The translations under genes were made by a program, and so were the position numbers. 64,000 nucleotides of DNA from JAEULH01 sp963805915 (lineage in GTDB: Bacteria > Pseudomonadota > Alphaproteobacteria > Rhodospirillales > Defluviicoccaceae): positions 383,585 through 447,584 of the forward strand of contig CAWDWD010000011.1 in assembly GCA_963805915.1 (NCBI GenBank). Reading direction: 5' to 3'. Below are positions 9,786 to 19,063 of this stretch, piece by piece; position 1 is the first letter of the stretch; every line of letters starts with the position of its first letter. The notes beneath the pieces were generated by a model, which saw only the letters and a program-made list of their open reading frames with translations, had not been told where the DNA came from and did not search any database.

Positions 9786-10855
9786 AGTTCGACGAAAAGT
9801 TTGACCGCCTGCTCGATCATTATGCCGAAATCGGTGCGCAATTGGCGGACCCGGGTACGGTCGGCGGTGAGAATTTTCCACGGCTGTCGAAGGAGTACGC
9901 CGATCTCGGGACGGTCGTTCACGCGCTTGAAGCCTACCGCCGCGCCGTGACCGAGGCCGCCGAGCTGGAAGTCCTGGCGGCGGACGAGGACGGCGATCCG
10001 GACCTCCGGCAAATGGCTCGAGACGAACTCCAGGCGGCCCGCCAGAAGCTGCCCGCGCTCGAACACGATGTCCGTTTGCTGTTGATCCCGAAGGATGAAG
10101 CCGACGAGAAGAACGCGATCATCGAGGTTCGCGCCGGCACCGGCGGCGAGGAGGCGGCGCTGTTCGCCTCCAGCCTGTTTCGGATGTATCAGCGCTACGC
10201 CGAGATCAAGCACTGGAAGTTCGAGATCCTGAGCGTGAACGAAACCGGGATCGGCGGTCTCAAGGAAGCGACGGCGGAAATATCCGGCCGCGGCGTGTTC
10301 GCCAAGCTCAAGTTCGAATCCGGTGTCCATCGCGTTCAGCGGGTGCCCGAGACCGAGGCGAGCGGGCGGATTCATACGTCGGCCGCGACCGTCGCGGTGC
10401 TGCCCGAAGCCGAGGAGGTCGACATCAAGATCGAGGAGAAGGATCTGCGCATCGACGTCTTTCGCGCGAGCGGCCCCGGCGGCCAGTCCGTCAACACAAC
10501 CGACAGCGCGGTGCGCCTGACCCATATCCCGACCGGAATCGTCGTCTCCCAACAAGACGAGAAGTCGCAGCACAAGAACAGGGCCAAGGGCATGAAGATC
10601 CTGCGCGCGCGCGTCTACGATCTGGAACGCGAACGCGCCAATGCCGAGCGGGCGGCGAGCCGAAAAAGCCAGGTCGGCACCGGCGACCGCTCGCAACGGA
10701 TCAGAACTTACAATTTTCCTCAGTCGCGGGTGACCGATCACCGCATCGGGCTGACCTTGCACAAGCTGGAGCAGGTGCTCAACGGCGATCTCGACGAGAT
10801 CATCGACGCGCTGATCGCCGAGGATCAGGCCGCCCATCTGGCCGAGGCGCAGTGA
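9782..10855 (+). CDS. prfA: Peptide chain release factor 1
   Basis: Terminates translation at UAA/UAG. 357 residues with the GGQ peptidyl-hydrolysis motif at 233-235 inside the conserved ASGPGGQSVNTTDSAVR context, and the family string GTGGEEAALFASSLFRMYQRYA. It starts within the last codons of hemA and overlaps prmC, so it is translationally coupled to the methyltransferase that modifies the Gln of its GGQ. Confidence 0.97.
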   Translation: MKFDEKFDRLLDHYAEIGAQLADPGTVGGENFPRLSKEYADLGTVVHALEAYRRAVTEAAELEVLAADEDGDPDLRQMARDELQAARQKLPALEHDVRLLLIPKDEADEKNAIIEVRAGTGGEEAALFASSLFRMYQRYAEIKHWKFEILSVNETGIGGLKEATAEISGRGVFAKLKFESGVHRVQRVPETEASGRIHTSAATVAVLPEAEEVDIKIEEKDLRIDVFRASGPGGQSVNTTDSAVRLTHIPTGIVVSQQDEKSQHKNRAKGMKILRARVYDLERERANAERAASRKSQVGTGDRSQRIRTYNFPQSRVTDHRIGLTLHKLEQVLNGDLDEIIDALIAEDQAAHLAEAQ

Positions 10856-11736
10856 GCAGTTCAACCAACATCTCAATCGGGGCGCCACCCGCGACGATCG
10901 CTGAGCTCATGCGCGCCGCGGCGGCCGTGCTCGCCGCTGCCAAGGTGGCGTCGCCGCGGCTGGAAGCGCGCCTGCTTTTGGGCCGTGCCCTCGACCTCGC
11001 GCCCGAGATCGTGTTCAGCCACCCCGAGCGGGCGGTCGCGCCGGGCGAAGCCGCGCGGCTCGACGGCTTGATCGCGCGCCGGCGGGGCGGTGAACCGATG
11101 GCCTATATTCTTGGCGAGCGGGAGTTCTGGAGCCTTGCGTTCCGCGTCACGGCGGACGTCCTGATTCCGCGGCCTGACACCGAGGTCGTCGTCGAGACCG
11201 CGTTGCGTGCGGTGGCCAGGCTTGACCGGCCGCTTCGGATGATTGACCTCGGCACCGGCAGCGGCTGTATTCTCCTGGCGTTGCTGAGCGAATTGCCCAC
11301 GGCCACGGGGATCGGCGTCGATTGCCGCGAAAAGGCGGCGGCCGTCGCGCGCGACAATGCTCGCCGGTTGAACCTCGAGCAGCGCTCCGCGTTTGTGTGC
11401 GGCGATTGGGCCACCTGCGTTGACGCGAGATTCGACCTGGTCGTCAGCAATCCGCCCTATATCGCGGACGGCGATCATGCGGGGCTTGAAGTCGGTGTTC
11501 GCGATTTCGAACCGGAGGTCGCGCTGCGTGGCGGCGCCGACGGGCTGTCGGCCTACCGCCGCTTGGGCCCCGAGCTTGCGCGGCTCCTCGCTCCCGGCGC
11601 GTCCGCTGTCGTCGAGGTCGGCGAGGACCAGGCAGCCGGCGTTTCGGCGCTCATGGCCTCGTTCGCCCTCGAAACGCTCGAAGTCGGCCGCGACCTGGCG
11701 GGCAGGGAGCGTTGTTTGCGACTTGTCGCCCAATAG
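10852..11736 (+). CDS. prmC: Release factor glutamine methyltransferase
   Basis: N5-methylates the GGQ glutamine of RF1/RF2. 294 residues. The SAM site DLGTGSGCILLALL and the substrate-binding NPPY motif (residues 200-203) are both present. An N-terminal helical domain precedes them. The GTG start at 10852 overlaps the prfA stop (GTGA), the usual coupling of these two genes. Confidence 0.95.
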   Translation: MSSSTNISIGAPPATIAELMRAAAAVLAAAKVASPRLEARLLLGRALDLAPEIVFSHPERAVAPGEAARLDGLIARRRGGEPMAYILGEREFWSLAFRVTADVLIPRPDTEVVVETALRAVARLDRPLRMIDLGTGSGCILLALLSELPTATGIGVDCREKAAAVARDNARRLNLEQRSAFVCGDWATCVDARFDLVVSNPPYIADGDHAGLEVGVRDFEPEVALRGGADGLSAYRRLGPELARLLAPGASAVVEVGEDQAAGVSALMASFALETLEVGRDLAGRERCLRLVAQ

Positions 11737-11765
11737 TCCTACCCCATAGCGAGGAGGTTGAAAAA

Positions 11766-11801
11766 ATGGCTTGGAAAGCAAACGGTTCCCGACTACCTTG
11801 A
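11766..11801 (+). CDS. Possible 11-residue small ORF with strong ribosome site
   Basis: ATG followed by ten sense codons and TGA, encoding MAWKANGSRLP. A perfect GAGGAGG lies at 11751-11757, 8 nt before the ATG, better than most ribosome sites in this window. It sits in the 236-bp gap between prmC and the DUF4167 gene. It could be a chance ORF, a leader peptide or a spurious Shine-Dalgarno. No homology is claimed. Confidence 0.25.
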   Translation: MAWKANGSRLP

Positions 11802-11972
11802 TGCTCATGAGCTGTAGATTGCGCCGCTGAAGAGCGTTCTTCGGGGTGCCGCCGGCTTCCAAGCCCCGTTTGAACGTATTGATCCCCGAAGCATGTAATG
11901 CGGAGGGTTGCCAGCGGGCGTAGGCACGAAGCGATCATTCGGCTATCGGCCTCATTAAACTCATTAGGTGAA

Positions 11973-12371
11973 ATGAAACATATTCCTACGAATCCGAGAC
12001 GGGGGCGCAGCCGTGGCAATGGAAGGCGCAATCCGGGGTCGCTGAAGACACAGACATTCGAGAGCAGCGGACCCGAGGGCAAGATCCGCGGCACGGCGCA
12101 ACAAGTACTCGATCGCTATCTTATTCTCGGCCGCGATGCCGCCTCCGCCGGCGATCCGGTCGCCGCGGAAGGTTTCTATCAGTTCGCCGAACATTACTAC
12201 CGCATCATCAGCGCCGCCGAGAAAAGCAATGGCGGCGGCGAACGGGGCGCGGAGCGAAATCCTCAGCGCGATGGCGAGGCACAGCCCGGCGAAGCGGTTC
12301 GTGATGGCGAGTCCCGGGGCGTAGCGGTCAAGGATGCATTGGCCGAAGAGCCCGAGCCGGCTCAATTGTAG
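11973..12371 (+). CDS. DUF4167 domain protein
   Basis: 132 residues. The N-terminal basic stretch (RRGRSRGNGRRN) is followed by the conserved core SSGPEGKIRGTAQQVLDRYL and FYQFAEHYYRI, the hallmark of DUF4167, a small alphaproteobacterial family of unknown function, often RNA/DNA-binding-like in composition and found after prmC. The C-terminal third is acidic and low in complexity. The ATG at 11973 is preceded by aggtg and directly precedes the basic region. Confidence 0.85.
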   Translation: MKHIPTNPRRGRSRGNGRRNPGSLKTQTFESSGPEGKIRGTAQQVLDRYLILGRDAASAGDPVAAEGFYQFAEHYYRIISAAEKSNGGGERGAERNPQRDGEAQPGEAVRDGESRGVAVKDALAEEPEPAQL

Positions 12372-12452
12372 TCGTCGACCGGTTGCCGAAAATTCCGCCT
12401 TTGCCGTGACTCCGGCGCTGCCGTGACTCCTGACGCTGCCGCGGCGCGGTGC

Positions 12453-13418
12453 ATGACATCTCCTTGCGACGCAAGGCTCGTCCTCGCCGGAAAGCGTGTC
12501 TGGGTCGCCGGCCACAAGGGCATGGTCGGTTCCGCGCTGGTCGAACGCCTCGGGCAAGAAGGCTGCGAGATCCTGTCGGTCGAACGGGCCGATGTCGATC
12601 TGCGCCGCCAAGCGCGGACAGAACGTTGGCTTGCCGCCAACCGGCCTCATCTCATCATCATCGCCGCCGGCATCGTCGGCGGCATCGAGGCCAATCGGTC
12701 TCGGCCAGCTGAGTTCATCTACGACAATCTCGCCATCGCGACGAACATCATCCATGCCGCCTGGCGGCTTGGCGTCGAGAAGCTTGTGCTCATTGGCTCA
12801 TCGGCGGTCTATCCGCCGTCCGCGCCACAGCCGATAAGCGAGGATGCCTTGTTGACGGCTCCGCTCGATCCGACCCACGAGTGGTACGCCACGGCCAAGA
12901 TTGCCGGAATAAAGCTATGCCAAGCTTATCGCGCGCAGTATGGATGTGACTTTGTTGCGGCGCAGCCGACGAACCTGTATGGACCGGGAGCGCGCTTCAA
13001 TTTAAACTCCAGCCATGTCATTCCGGCACTTCTTGCCAAGGCGCACGAAGCAAAACAGACCAAGCGGGCGTCGATAACCGTATGGGGAACAGGCGCCGCT
13101 CGGCGTGAATTTTTGTTTGTTCGCGACGTTGCCGACGCGATTATTCATTTGACGAAGCACTATTCGGGGGCCGCGCCCATCAATATCGGGACCGCAACAG
13201 ATCTGACTGTTCACGAACTCGCGCAGACGGTATGCAAGGTGGTCGGGTTTGACGGGAATATCGTTTTCGATCGCTCCAAGCCGGATGGCCCGCCACGGAG
13301 GCTGCTCGATGTCTCCCGTTTGACCGCTCTCGGCTGGCGGGCCGGCACCACGCTGGAAGCTGGACTGAGCGAAACGTACGAGTGGTTTCGGAGCCGACCG
13401 GAGATGGTCCGCCGCTGA
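12453..13418 (+). CDS. fcl: GDP-L-fucose synthase (GDP-4-keto-6-deoxymannose epimerase/reductase)
   Basis: Makes GDP-L-fucose for surface polysaccharides. 321-residue extended SDR: NAD(P) site VWVAGHKGMVGSA, catalytic YxxxK in WYATAKIAGIK, and the family strings AAGIVGGIEAN and NLYGPGARFN. The ATG at 12453 is the likely start; a GTG at 12423 is an alternative. It is followed by a GMC-type oxidoreductase and faces a Wzc-type kinase, consistent with an exopolysaccharide or capsule locus. No GDP-mannose dehydratase (gmd) is present in the window. Confidence 0.9.
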   Translation: MTSPCDARLVLAGKRVWVAGHKGMVGSALVERLGQEGCEILSVERADVDLRRQARTERWLAANRPHLIIIAAGIVGGIEANRSRPAEFIYDNLAIATNIIHAAWRLGVEKLVLIGSSAVYPPSAPQPISEDALLTAPLDPTHEWYATAKIAGIKLCQAYRAQYGCDFVAAQPTNLYGPGARFNLNSSHVIPALLAKAHEAKQTKRASITVWGTGAARREFLFVRDVADAIIHLTKHYSGAAPINIGTATDLTVHELAQTVCKVVGFDGNIVFDRSKPDGPPRRLLDVSRLTALGWRAGTTLEAGLSETYEWFRSRPEMVRR

Positions 13419-13481
13419 AAGCGCGGCGGGGAGGCAAGGAAATGAAGTGATTAGCATCAGCCGGAAGTCGGGTTATCGCCA

Positions 13482-15077
13482 ATGTTGATAGACGCCCGAA
13501 CGGTTGACGAAAACGTCAACCTCGAAACGGACGTGTGCATTATCGGGGGAGGCGCCGGGGGAATCACGCTTGCCCGCGAGTTCAACGGCCAATCGGTCCG
13601 CGTGTGCCTGCTGGAAAGCGGCGGCCTGAACGCCGAGCGCGAGACGCAGTCGCTCTACGAGGGCGAGAGCGTCGGGCTTCCCTATGAGCTCGATTCGACC
13701 CGCTCGCGTTATTTCGGTGGCAGTACGAACTGCTGGGGCGGCTTTTCACGGCCGTTTCAGCCCATTCACTTCACCAAGCGCGAATGGGTGCCGCACAGCG
13801 GCTGGCCATTTACCTACGATCAACTCGACCCGTTCTACACCCGCGCCCACCAGGTCTGCGGCCTGCCCTTGGGCAAGTATGGCGTCGACGTTTGGGAACG
13901 CGAGCTGAACGGCGAAAACCTGAAGGTACTGCCGTTCCCCAACCACGACGTCGTTTCGCGAATGATCCAGACGAACAAGGAGCGGCGGCGCTTCGGTCAG
14001 GTTTTCCGCGACGAGTTGAAGGCGAGCGGCAACGTTTCGGTATATCTTCACGCCAACGTCGTCGATATCCAGGCCGACGAGATCGGCCACAAGGTATCGC
14101 GTGTCCGTGTCGCCTGCCTTGACGGCCGCAGGTTCTGGGTCTCGGCCAAGATTTTCGTGCTGGCCGCCGGGGGCATCGAAAACGCCAGGCTGCTGCTGGC
14201 GTCCAACACCGCCAACGCGCAAGGTCTCGCCAACGAATACGATCTGGTTGGCCGTTACTTCATGGAGCATGCGTCCTTTCCCTCGGGCAAGATCAAGTTC
14301 TCGAACCCGAAGGCGACGCACGATATTCACGATACAAAGTACGCCGTCGTTCGCTTGCCGGTGGCGGCGCAAATCGAGCTCGACGAAGAAACCCAGCGCC
14401 GCGAGAAAATCCTCGATTCGGCGACATTCATCGAGTCCATTTTCAGGGGCGAACGCAATGTCGGCACCGAGGTGCTGAAGGCCTTCTACAAGGACGTGCG
14501 CAGCGGCTTCGTTCCCAAGGATCTCGCCAAGGGTATCGGCAAGATGGTGCTCAATGTCGGCAGCGTCTCGCTGTTTGTCTTGGGTTACCTCTCGCGCTCG
14601 AAGAAGCTGTTGCAGCATTACCAGATGATGACGCTGATCGAACCGGCGCCCAACCCCGACAGCCGGGTCATGCTGAGCCATCACCGCGACAAACTCGGCA
14701 TGAACCAGGTACGTCTTGACTGGCGCCTGACCGACCTCGATCAGCACACCGTGCGGCGGACGATCGAGATTCTCCGCGACAAGACGGCCGCGGCCGGGAT
14801 CGGCCAGATCACAATCGACTTGCCGCTGCACACCATTCAGGACGTCAACGAACTGCATTGGGTCTGGCACCACATGGGCACAACCCGGATGCACGTCGAC
14901 CCGAAGCAGGGCGTGGTCGACGGCAACTGCCGCGCCCACGGTATCGCCAATCTGTTCGTCGCCGGCAGCTCGGTATTCCCGACGGCCGGCAACAACACCC
15001 CGACCATGACGATTATCGCCCTGGCGCTACGGCTGTCCGACCACCTCAAGACCATCCTCGGAGAACGCCGGCTCTGA
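13482..15077 (+). CDS. GMC-family FAD oxidoreductase
   Basis: 531 residues. FAD-binding motif CIIGGGAGGITLAREF at the N-terminus, the GMC-like YFGGSTNCWGG segment, and the C-terminal HHMGTTRMHVDP plus FVAGSSVFPTAGNNTPTMT block with the catalytic His and flavin contacts. GMC enzymes oxidise alcohols or sugars; the position next to fcl and wzc suggests action on a sugar or glycan precursor, but the substrate is not readable. It converges on the kinase gene with a 27-bp gap. Confidence 0.8.
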   Translation: MLIDARTVDENVNLETDVCIIGGGAGGITLAREFNGQSVRVCLLESGGLNAERETQSLYEGESVGLPYELDSTRSRYFGGSTNCWGGFSRPFQPIHFTKREWVPHSGWPFTYDQLDPFYTRAHQVCGLPLGKYGVDVWERELNGENLKVLPFPNHDVVSRMIQTNKERRRFGQVFRDELKASGNVSVYLHANVVDIQADEIGHKVSRVRVACLDGRRFWVSAKIFVLAAGGIENARLLLASNTANAQGLANEYDLVGRYFMEHASFPSGKIKFSNPKATHDIHDTKYAVVRLPVAAQIELDEETQRREKILDSATFIESIFRGERNVGTEVLKAFYKDVRSGFVPKDLAKGIGKMVLNVGSVSLFVLGYLSRSKKLLQHYQMMTLIEPAPNPDSRVMLSHHRDKLGMNQVRLDWRLTDLDQHTVRRTIEILRDKTAAAGIGQITIDLPLHTIQDVNELHWVWHHMGTTRMHVDPKQGVVDGNCRAHGIANLFVAGSSVFPTAGNNTPTMTIIALALRLSDHLKTILGERRL

Positions 15078-15104
15078 TCCCGGCAACCAAAAGCGACCGC
15101 GGCG

Positions 15105-17381
15105 TCAACTGCTGGCGTAGTACTTCTTCACCGGGCCGTAGTAGTACGCCGAGTCGCTGAAGCCGTATTGGGCGTGCTTCTTGGTATCGACCATGGACAG
15201 GACGACCCCGATCAGGTGGCCGCCGGCCTCGTCGATCTGCTTGGCCGCCAGCGCGACCACATCGCGCGTCGTCTGCGTCCAGCGCACGACGAGGATCGTT
15301 GCGTCGACCTGCGGGGCGAGGACGCGCGGGTCCGAGACCGCGACGACCGGCGGCGAATCGAGAATGACCAACTCGAATTCGCTTGCCAGCGCGGTAATGA
15401 CCTGGCGCATCTGCGGCGAGGCGAGCACCTCGGCGGGATCGGCGGTCAGCCGTCCGGCCGGGATGACGTAGGCGCCCGAGCGCTCGTCGCGGTGCAGCAC
15501 TTCGCTGAGCTGGGCCTCGCCGGCGATCAGTTCGACCAGCCCGGGGCGGCGCGGCACGCCAAGCATCCGATGGACCGAGGGCCGGCGCAGGTCGGTCTCG
15601 ACAATCACCGTCCGCCGCCCGGAAAGACCGCGCATCCGCGCCAGGCAGACGGCCAGCGTGGTCTTGCCCTCGTTCGGCTGGGCCGACGTGACCAGCACGG
15701 TTTTCGGCGCGGAGCCGTCGGGCGCGAGGAGGATGCTGGTGAACACCGAGCGGACGGCCTCGCCGAACATCGACGACGGATTCTTCAAGATGAACGATTC
15801 GGGAGATCGTCCAGCCCCGCCGCGGATCATCGGGATCAAACCGAGCGACCGCTTGCCGAGAATGCGCTCGATCTGCTCACCACTGCGATAGCCGCGGTCG
15901 AGTTGCTCGATGGCCAGGACCACCAGGGTCGACAACACCGCCGTGATCATGAAGACAGTAGCCAGGATCAGGGCTTTCGGCGGAAATGACGGGTTGTCCG
16001 GCACGTCGGCGCGCGAAATCACGCGCGCGCCGGGCTGCTGAATGGAGGCGTCGGTCTGCGCGCTCGTTTCTTCGTAGCGGCCGAGGAAGGTTTCGAGCAT
16101 GGTCCGCCCGGCGGCCGCCTCGCGCTCGAGAGCGCGAAGCTGGACTTCCGCGCTGTTGGACTGGGCCATGCGCCCCTTGAGCTGGTCCAGGCTTTGTTGC
16201 AGCGCGTTCTCGCGGGCCCGGGCGACGCCCACATCGTTGTCCAGCTTTTGCACGACCTTGGAGATCTCGGTGGCGATCTTGGCTTGAACGTCGCGCAGCG
16301 CGGCCTTGGCGCTGATCATCCGCGGATGGCGTTCGCCGTATTCGTCGGCCAGTTGCGCGACCTCGCGCTTGATCTCGCTTTCCTGGGCAAGCAGGGATTG
16401 GACGATGGGCGAGCCGAGCACATCGGCCGCGGCGCTGGCGCCGCCGGGTGAGTGGACCAGACGGCGGATCTGGCTTAGCCGCGCTTCGGCTTCGGCGCGA
16501 GACGTTCGCGCCACGATCATCTGCGCGTTCAAGTCCGATATCTGCTGCGAGATCAAGGTTACACCGGTCGCGCCGGCGAGCAGGCCGGACAGCTTGCGGT
16601 ACTGCTCGACAGCTTGTTCCTTTTCGCCGACGTCGCGGCGCAGGTCGGCGATCTTGGTGGTCAGCCATTCGCTCGCTCGGCGCGCGGCTTCATACTTGGC
16701 GTCGAGCTGATCGACCTGATAAGTCGCCGCGACCTTGTTGGCGATGGTCTCCGCCTTGACGGGATCCTCGGACGAAAACGTCACCTGCAATACGCGCGAT
16801 TGCGATTTAAGCCGAACGTCGAGGTTGGCGAGAAAATTGTCGACGACATTCGCCCGCTCTTGCGCTTTCAGCACCTCTTCGGGCAGGGGGCGCGGCGTCT
16901 TGCCGGAGACGACGCCCTTGAGCCAGCCCAACCCGCCCTTGAGCGACTTGACGGCCGACGCGAACCAGGTGTCGGGGACGAGACTTGTGTTGAACTCGGG
17001 ATCGCTGTTGAGGTCGAGGTCATTGATGACCTTCTCGGCGACGCCGCGCGACCGAAACACTTCGACCTGGCTGTCGACCGCCTCCTGGTCGGGCAGCGAG
17101 TTGGTCAGGACCGCCTGGATGTTGACAACCTGCTGTTGCGACGTCTCGATCATGACCTCGGTGGTCGCGCTGTAGCGCGACGCCACCAGCATCAACAGAA
17201 TGAACGCAAGAAGCGTCGCCCCGAGCGTCGGCAGGATGATCGCCTTTTTGCGCCGTTTTAGGGTCTGCAACACCCACGCGGCATCGACATCGCGCACGCT
17301 ATCGACCAGCCGCCCGGCCACGGGTGGCCTTGCCGCCGCGTGAGCGTGTCTATGCTCGTGCTCTTCCAATGGTCGGTCCAC
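15105..17381 (-). CDS. Polysaccharide copolymerase/tyrosine autokinase (Wzc/ExoP type)
   Basis: 758-residue inner-membrane protein controlling polysaccharide chain length and export. It has an N-terminal Wzz domain with a membrane helix at about 48-68, a long periplasmic coiled-coil (about 190-430), a second membrane helix near 470-490, and a C-terminal BY-kinase with Walker A SAQPNEGKTT, Walker A' VIVETDLRRPS and Walker B LVILDSPPV. Six tyrosines occur in the last 20 residues, the usual autophosphorylation cluster. No outer-membrane Wza or phosphatase is adjacent, so those partners must lie elsewhere. Confidence 0.9.
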   Translation of the reverse strand: MDRPLEEHEHRHAHAAARPPVAGRLVDSVRDVDAAWVLQTLKRRKKAIILPTLGATLLAFILLMLVASRYSATTEVMIETSQQQVVNIQAVLTNSLPDQEAVDSQVEVFRSRGVAEKVINDLDLNSDPEFNTSLVPDTWFASAVKSLKGGLGWLKGVVSGKTPRPLPEEVLKAQERANVVDNFLANLDVRLKSQSRVLQVTFSSEDPVKAETIANKVAATYQVDQLDAKYEAARRASEWLTTKIADLRRDVGEKEQAVEQYRKLSGLLAGATGVTLISQQISDLNAQMIVARTSRAEAEARLSQIRRLVHSPGGASAAADVLGSPIVQSLLAQESEIKREVAQLADEYGERHPRMISAKAALRDVQAKIATEISKVVQKLDNDVGVARARENALQQSLDQLKGRMAQSNSAEVQLRALEREAAAGRTMLETFLGRYEETSAQTDASIQQPGARVISRADVPDNPSFPPKALILATVFMITAVLSTLVVLAIEQLDRGYRSGEQIERILGKRSLGLIPMIRGGAGRSPESFILKNPSSMFGEAVRSVFTSILLAPDGSAPKTVLVTSAQPNEGKTTLAVCLARMRGLSGRRTVIVETDLRRPSVHRMLGVPRRPGLVELIAGEAQLSEVLHRDERSGAYVIPAGRLTADPAEVLASPQMRQVITALASEFELVILDSPPVVAVSDPRVLAPQVDATILVVRWTQTTRDVVALAAKQIDEAGGHLIGVVLSMVDTKKHAQYGFSDSAYYYGPVKKYYASS

Positions 17382-17520
17382 GGCTTCTCAGCCCTTTGAA
17401 GTGGCTAAAAATGAGCTGCGCAAGAGATGCTCAAGCCTCCACGGCGTAGCCGGTGAGCACGGCGTAGCGGGCGTGCACGGCGGAGCTACGGCAAGTCGTA
17501 TCCGCCGACGCCGCGATGCG

Positions 17521-17556
17521 CAAAAGGGCGCGCTCCCCTCGCGGAAGAACGCGCCC
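17521..17556 (-). terminator. Rho-independent-like terminator after the epimerase gene
   Basis: On the minus strand a 7-bp GC stem (17526-17532 with 17550-17556) and a 17-nt loop is followed by TTTTG. It lies about 95 bp past the epimerase stop and before the start of the tyrosine kinase gene. The short U-tract makes it only a moderate candidate. Confidence 0.45.
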
Positions 17557-17650
17557 GGTGCTTGCCGCCTACGGTCGCGCGGACTATGCCGAAGCCTTCG
17601 CCATCGCCAGCGCGCGAAGATCCTGATGCGAGCTGTAGAACTCGATCGTT

Positions 17651-18643
17651 TCACGAATTAGACTCGTCAAGGGTCACCCGCGGCTCCCACCCGACCGAGC
17701 GGGCGTTGGCGAGAACGGGGATCTTGTGGATCGACAGCGCCTCTTCGTAAAGCTCGCCGTGGATCTTCTTGGCGTCGGCGTCGACCACCTTGGACTTGCT
17801 TGCGGTCATCTCCTTGATGCGGAAACCCAGGTTGCGGATGGAGATGGTGTTATCCGGATTGCCGATGTTGAAGATGTAGTGCGGGCTGGCGATGGCCTTG
17901 TCCATGAACTCGACCAGGAACCGGCACAGATCGGTTGCCGAAAGGAACGCGCGGGTCTGTTCGCCGCCGGCGAACACCGTGATCGGTTGGCCGGCCTGCG
18001 CCTGGTGAACGAAGGTCGGCATGACGAAACCGCCGGCGCTTGACTGGCGCGGCCCGGTGACGTTGAACGGGCGGATTATAATGCCGCGCAGCCCGCGCTT
18101 GGTGCTGTTGACGACGAGGCACTCGGTCAGCGTCTTGGCGATCGCGTACTCGATCCGCGAATTGTAGTCGACGGGGACCTGGATTGTGTCGGTCTCGGCG
18201 AGGTTGCCGCTGCGGCCATAGACCTCGGCCGAACTGAAGGTGACCAACGGCTTGTCGAATTTGATGCAGGCCTCGACGACTTCCTGGGTCGCGCGGACGA
18301 TCTCGAAGCCGAGGCGGCCGACGTACTTCAAAATGCCGGCGGGACCGACGTGCGAGGCGGCGTGGATGACGCGATCGTACGGCTCGAGCGTGTGGCCCTT
18401 GGTGAAGAACGCATCGACACTCATTTTGAGGATGGCGACGTCCGGATTACCCTCGTACCACTCGCCGTCGGTGACTGCCGCGACCATGGAATCGAGGAGC
18501 GTGACCTTGTGACCGGCGGCGAGATAACCGTCGGCGACATGGGTACCGATAAAGCCGAGCCCGCCCGTGATGAGGACGTGCTCCTTGCGACCACCCGCCG
18601 GTGTTCCGGCCCCGTGCGGCGCGTTCGTGTTTACGTCAGGCAT
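17651..18643 (-). CDS. NAD-dependent epimerase/dehydratase (UDP-sugar epimerase-like)
   Basis: 330-residue extended SDR. NAD site HVLITGGLGFIGTHVADGY, the serine before the catalytic pair in VTFSSAEVYG, and YxxxK in EYAIAKT are all present. RPFNVTGPRQSS and FLSATDLCRF fit nucleotide-sugar epimerases or dehydratases, but the exact sugar is not determinable. A GGAGAAA site lies about 12 bp before the ATG. It forms the second half of the surface-polysaccharide block with the downstream Wzc-type gene. Confidence 0.8.
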   Translation of the reverse strand: MPDVNTNAPHGAGTPAGGRKEHVLITGGLGFIGTHVADGYLAAGHKVTLLDSMVAAVTDGEWYEGNPDVAILKMSVDAFFTKGHTLEPYDRVIHAASHVGPAGILKYVGRLGFEIVRATQEVVEACIKFDKPLVTFSSAEVYGRSGNLAETDTIQVPVDYNSRIEYAIAKTLTECLVVNSTKRGLRGIIIRPFNVTGPRQSSAGGFVMPTFVHQAQAGQPITVFAGGEQTRAFLSATDLCRFLVEFMDKAIASPHYIFNIGNPDNTISIRNLGFRIKEMTASKSKVVDADAKKIHGELYEEALSIHKIPVLANARSVGWEPRVTLDESNS

Positions 18644-19063
18644 AATGGGTCAATTTCTCCATGGCTGGTCACGCGAGTGACTGTTAGGGGATTAAGCGGT
18701 TCGTCCCTTTGCCGAGCGCACGGATTTCGCGTTGAGCGACAATCTTTTCCGCCGTCATGACTGCTTCAGCGCATCGCGAGATGCTCACATCAGGACTCTG
18801 CCAACGGTGCCGCTCAGCAGCTTGGCGGGGCGGCAATAAAGCGAGAATGCGGTGTGAGATGTCTATCTTCCGGCGGCGTCAATAAAGCGTACACACTTTT
18901 ACGTTGATCCGGCCTCGCTTGCAACGGATTTGCGAACAGCGGGTTCCGGCAGGTGACGGGAGGGCTACTCCCGACGCTTGAGCAAACAGCCGATCGTGGG
19001 CGGCCGCGGCCTCGGGGCAGTGACTCCCCGAGGCGCGTTGGCCGGCGTTGGCCGGGTGGCGGG
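18644..19063. other. 420-bp intergenic region, no gene seen
   Basis: Separates the epimerase and cbiM-type genes, both on the minus strand. No codon-biased ORF is apparent. The only clear structure is a perfect 9-bp stem with an 8-nt loop at 19009-19034, just past the permease stop, which may end that transcript although it lacks a U-run. Confidence 0.5.

Noticed and set aside
13746..14939. A 397-codon minus-strand open frame opposite the GMC oxidoreductase
   Set aside because: Shadow of a gene with intact FAD and catalytic motifs; no recognisable domain.
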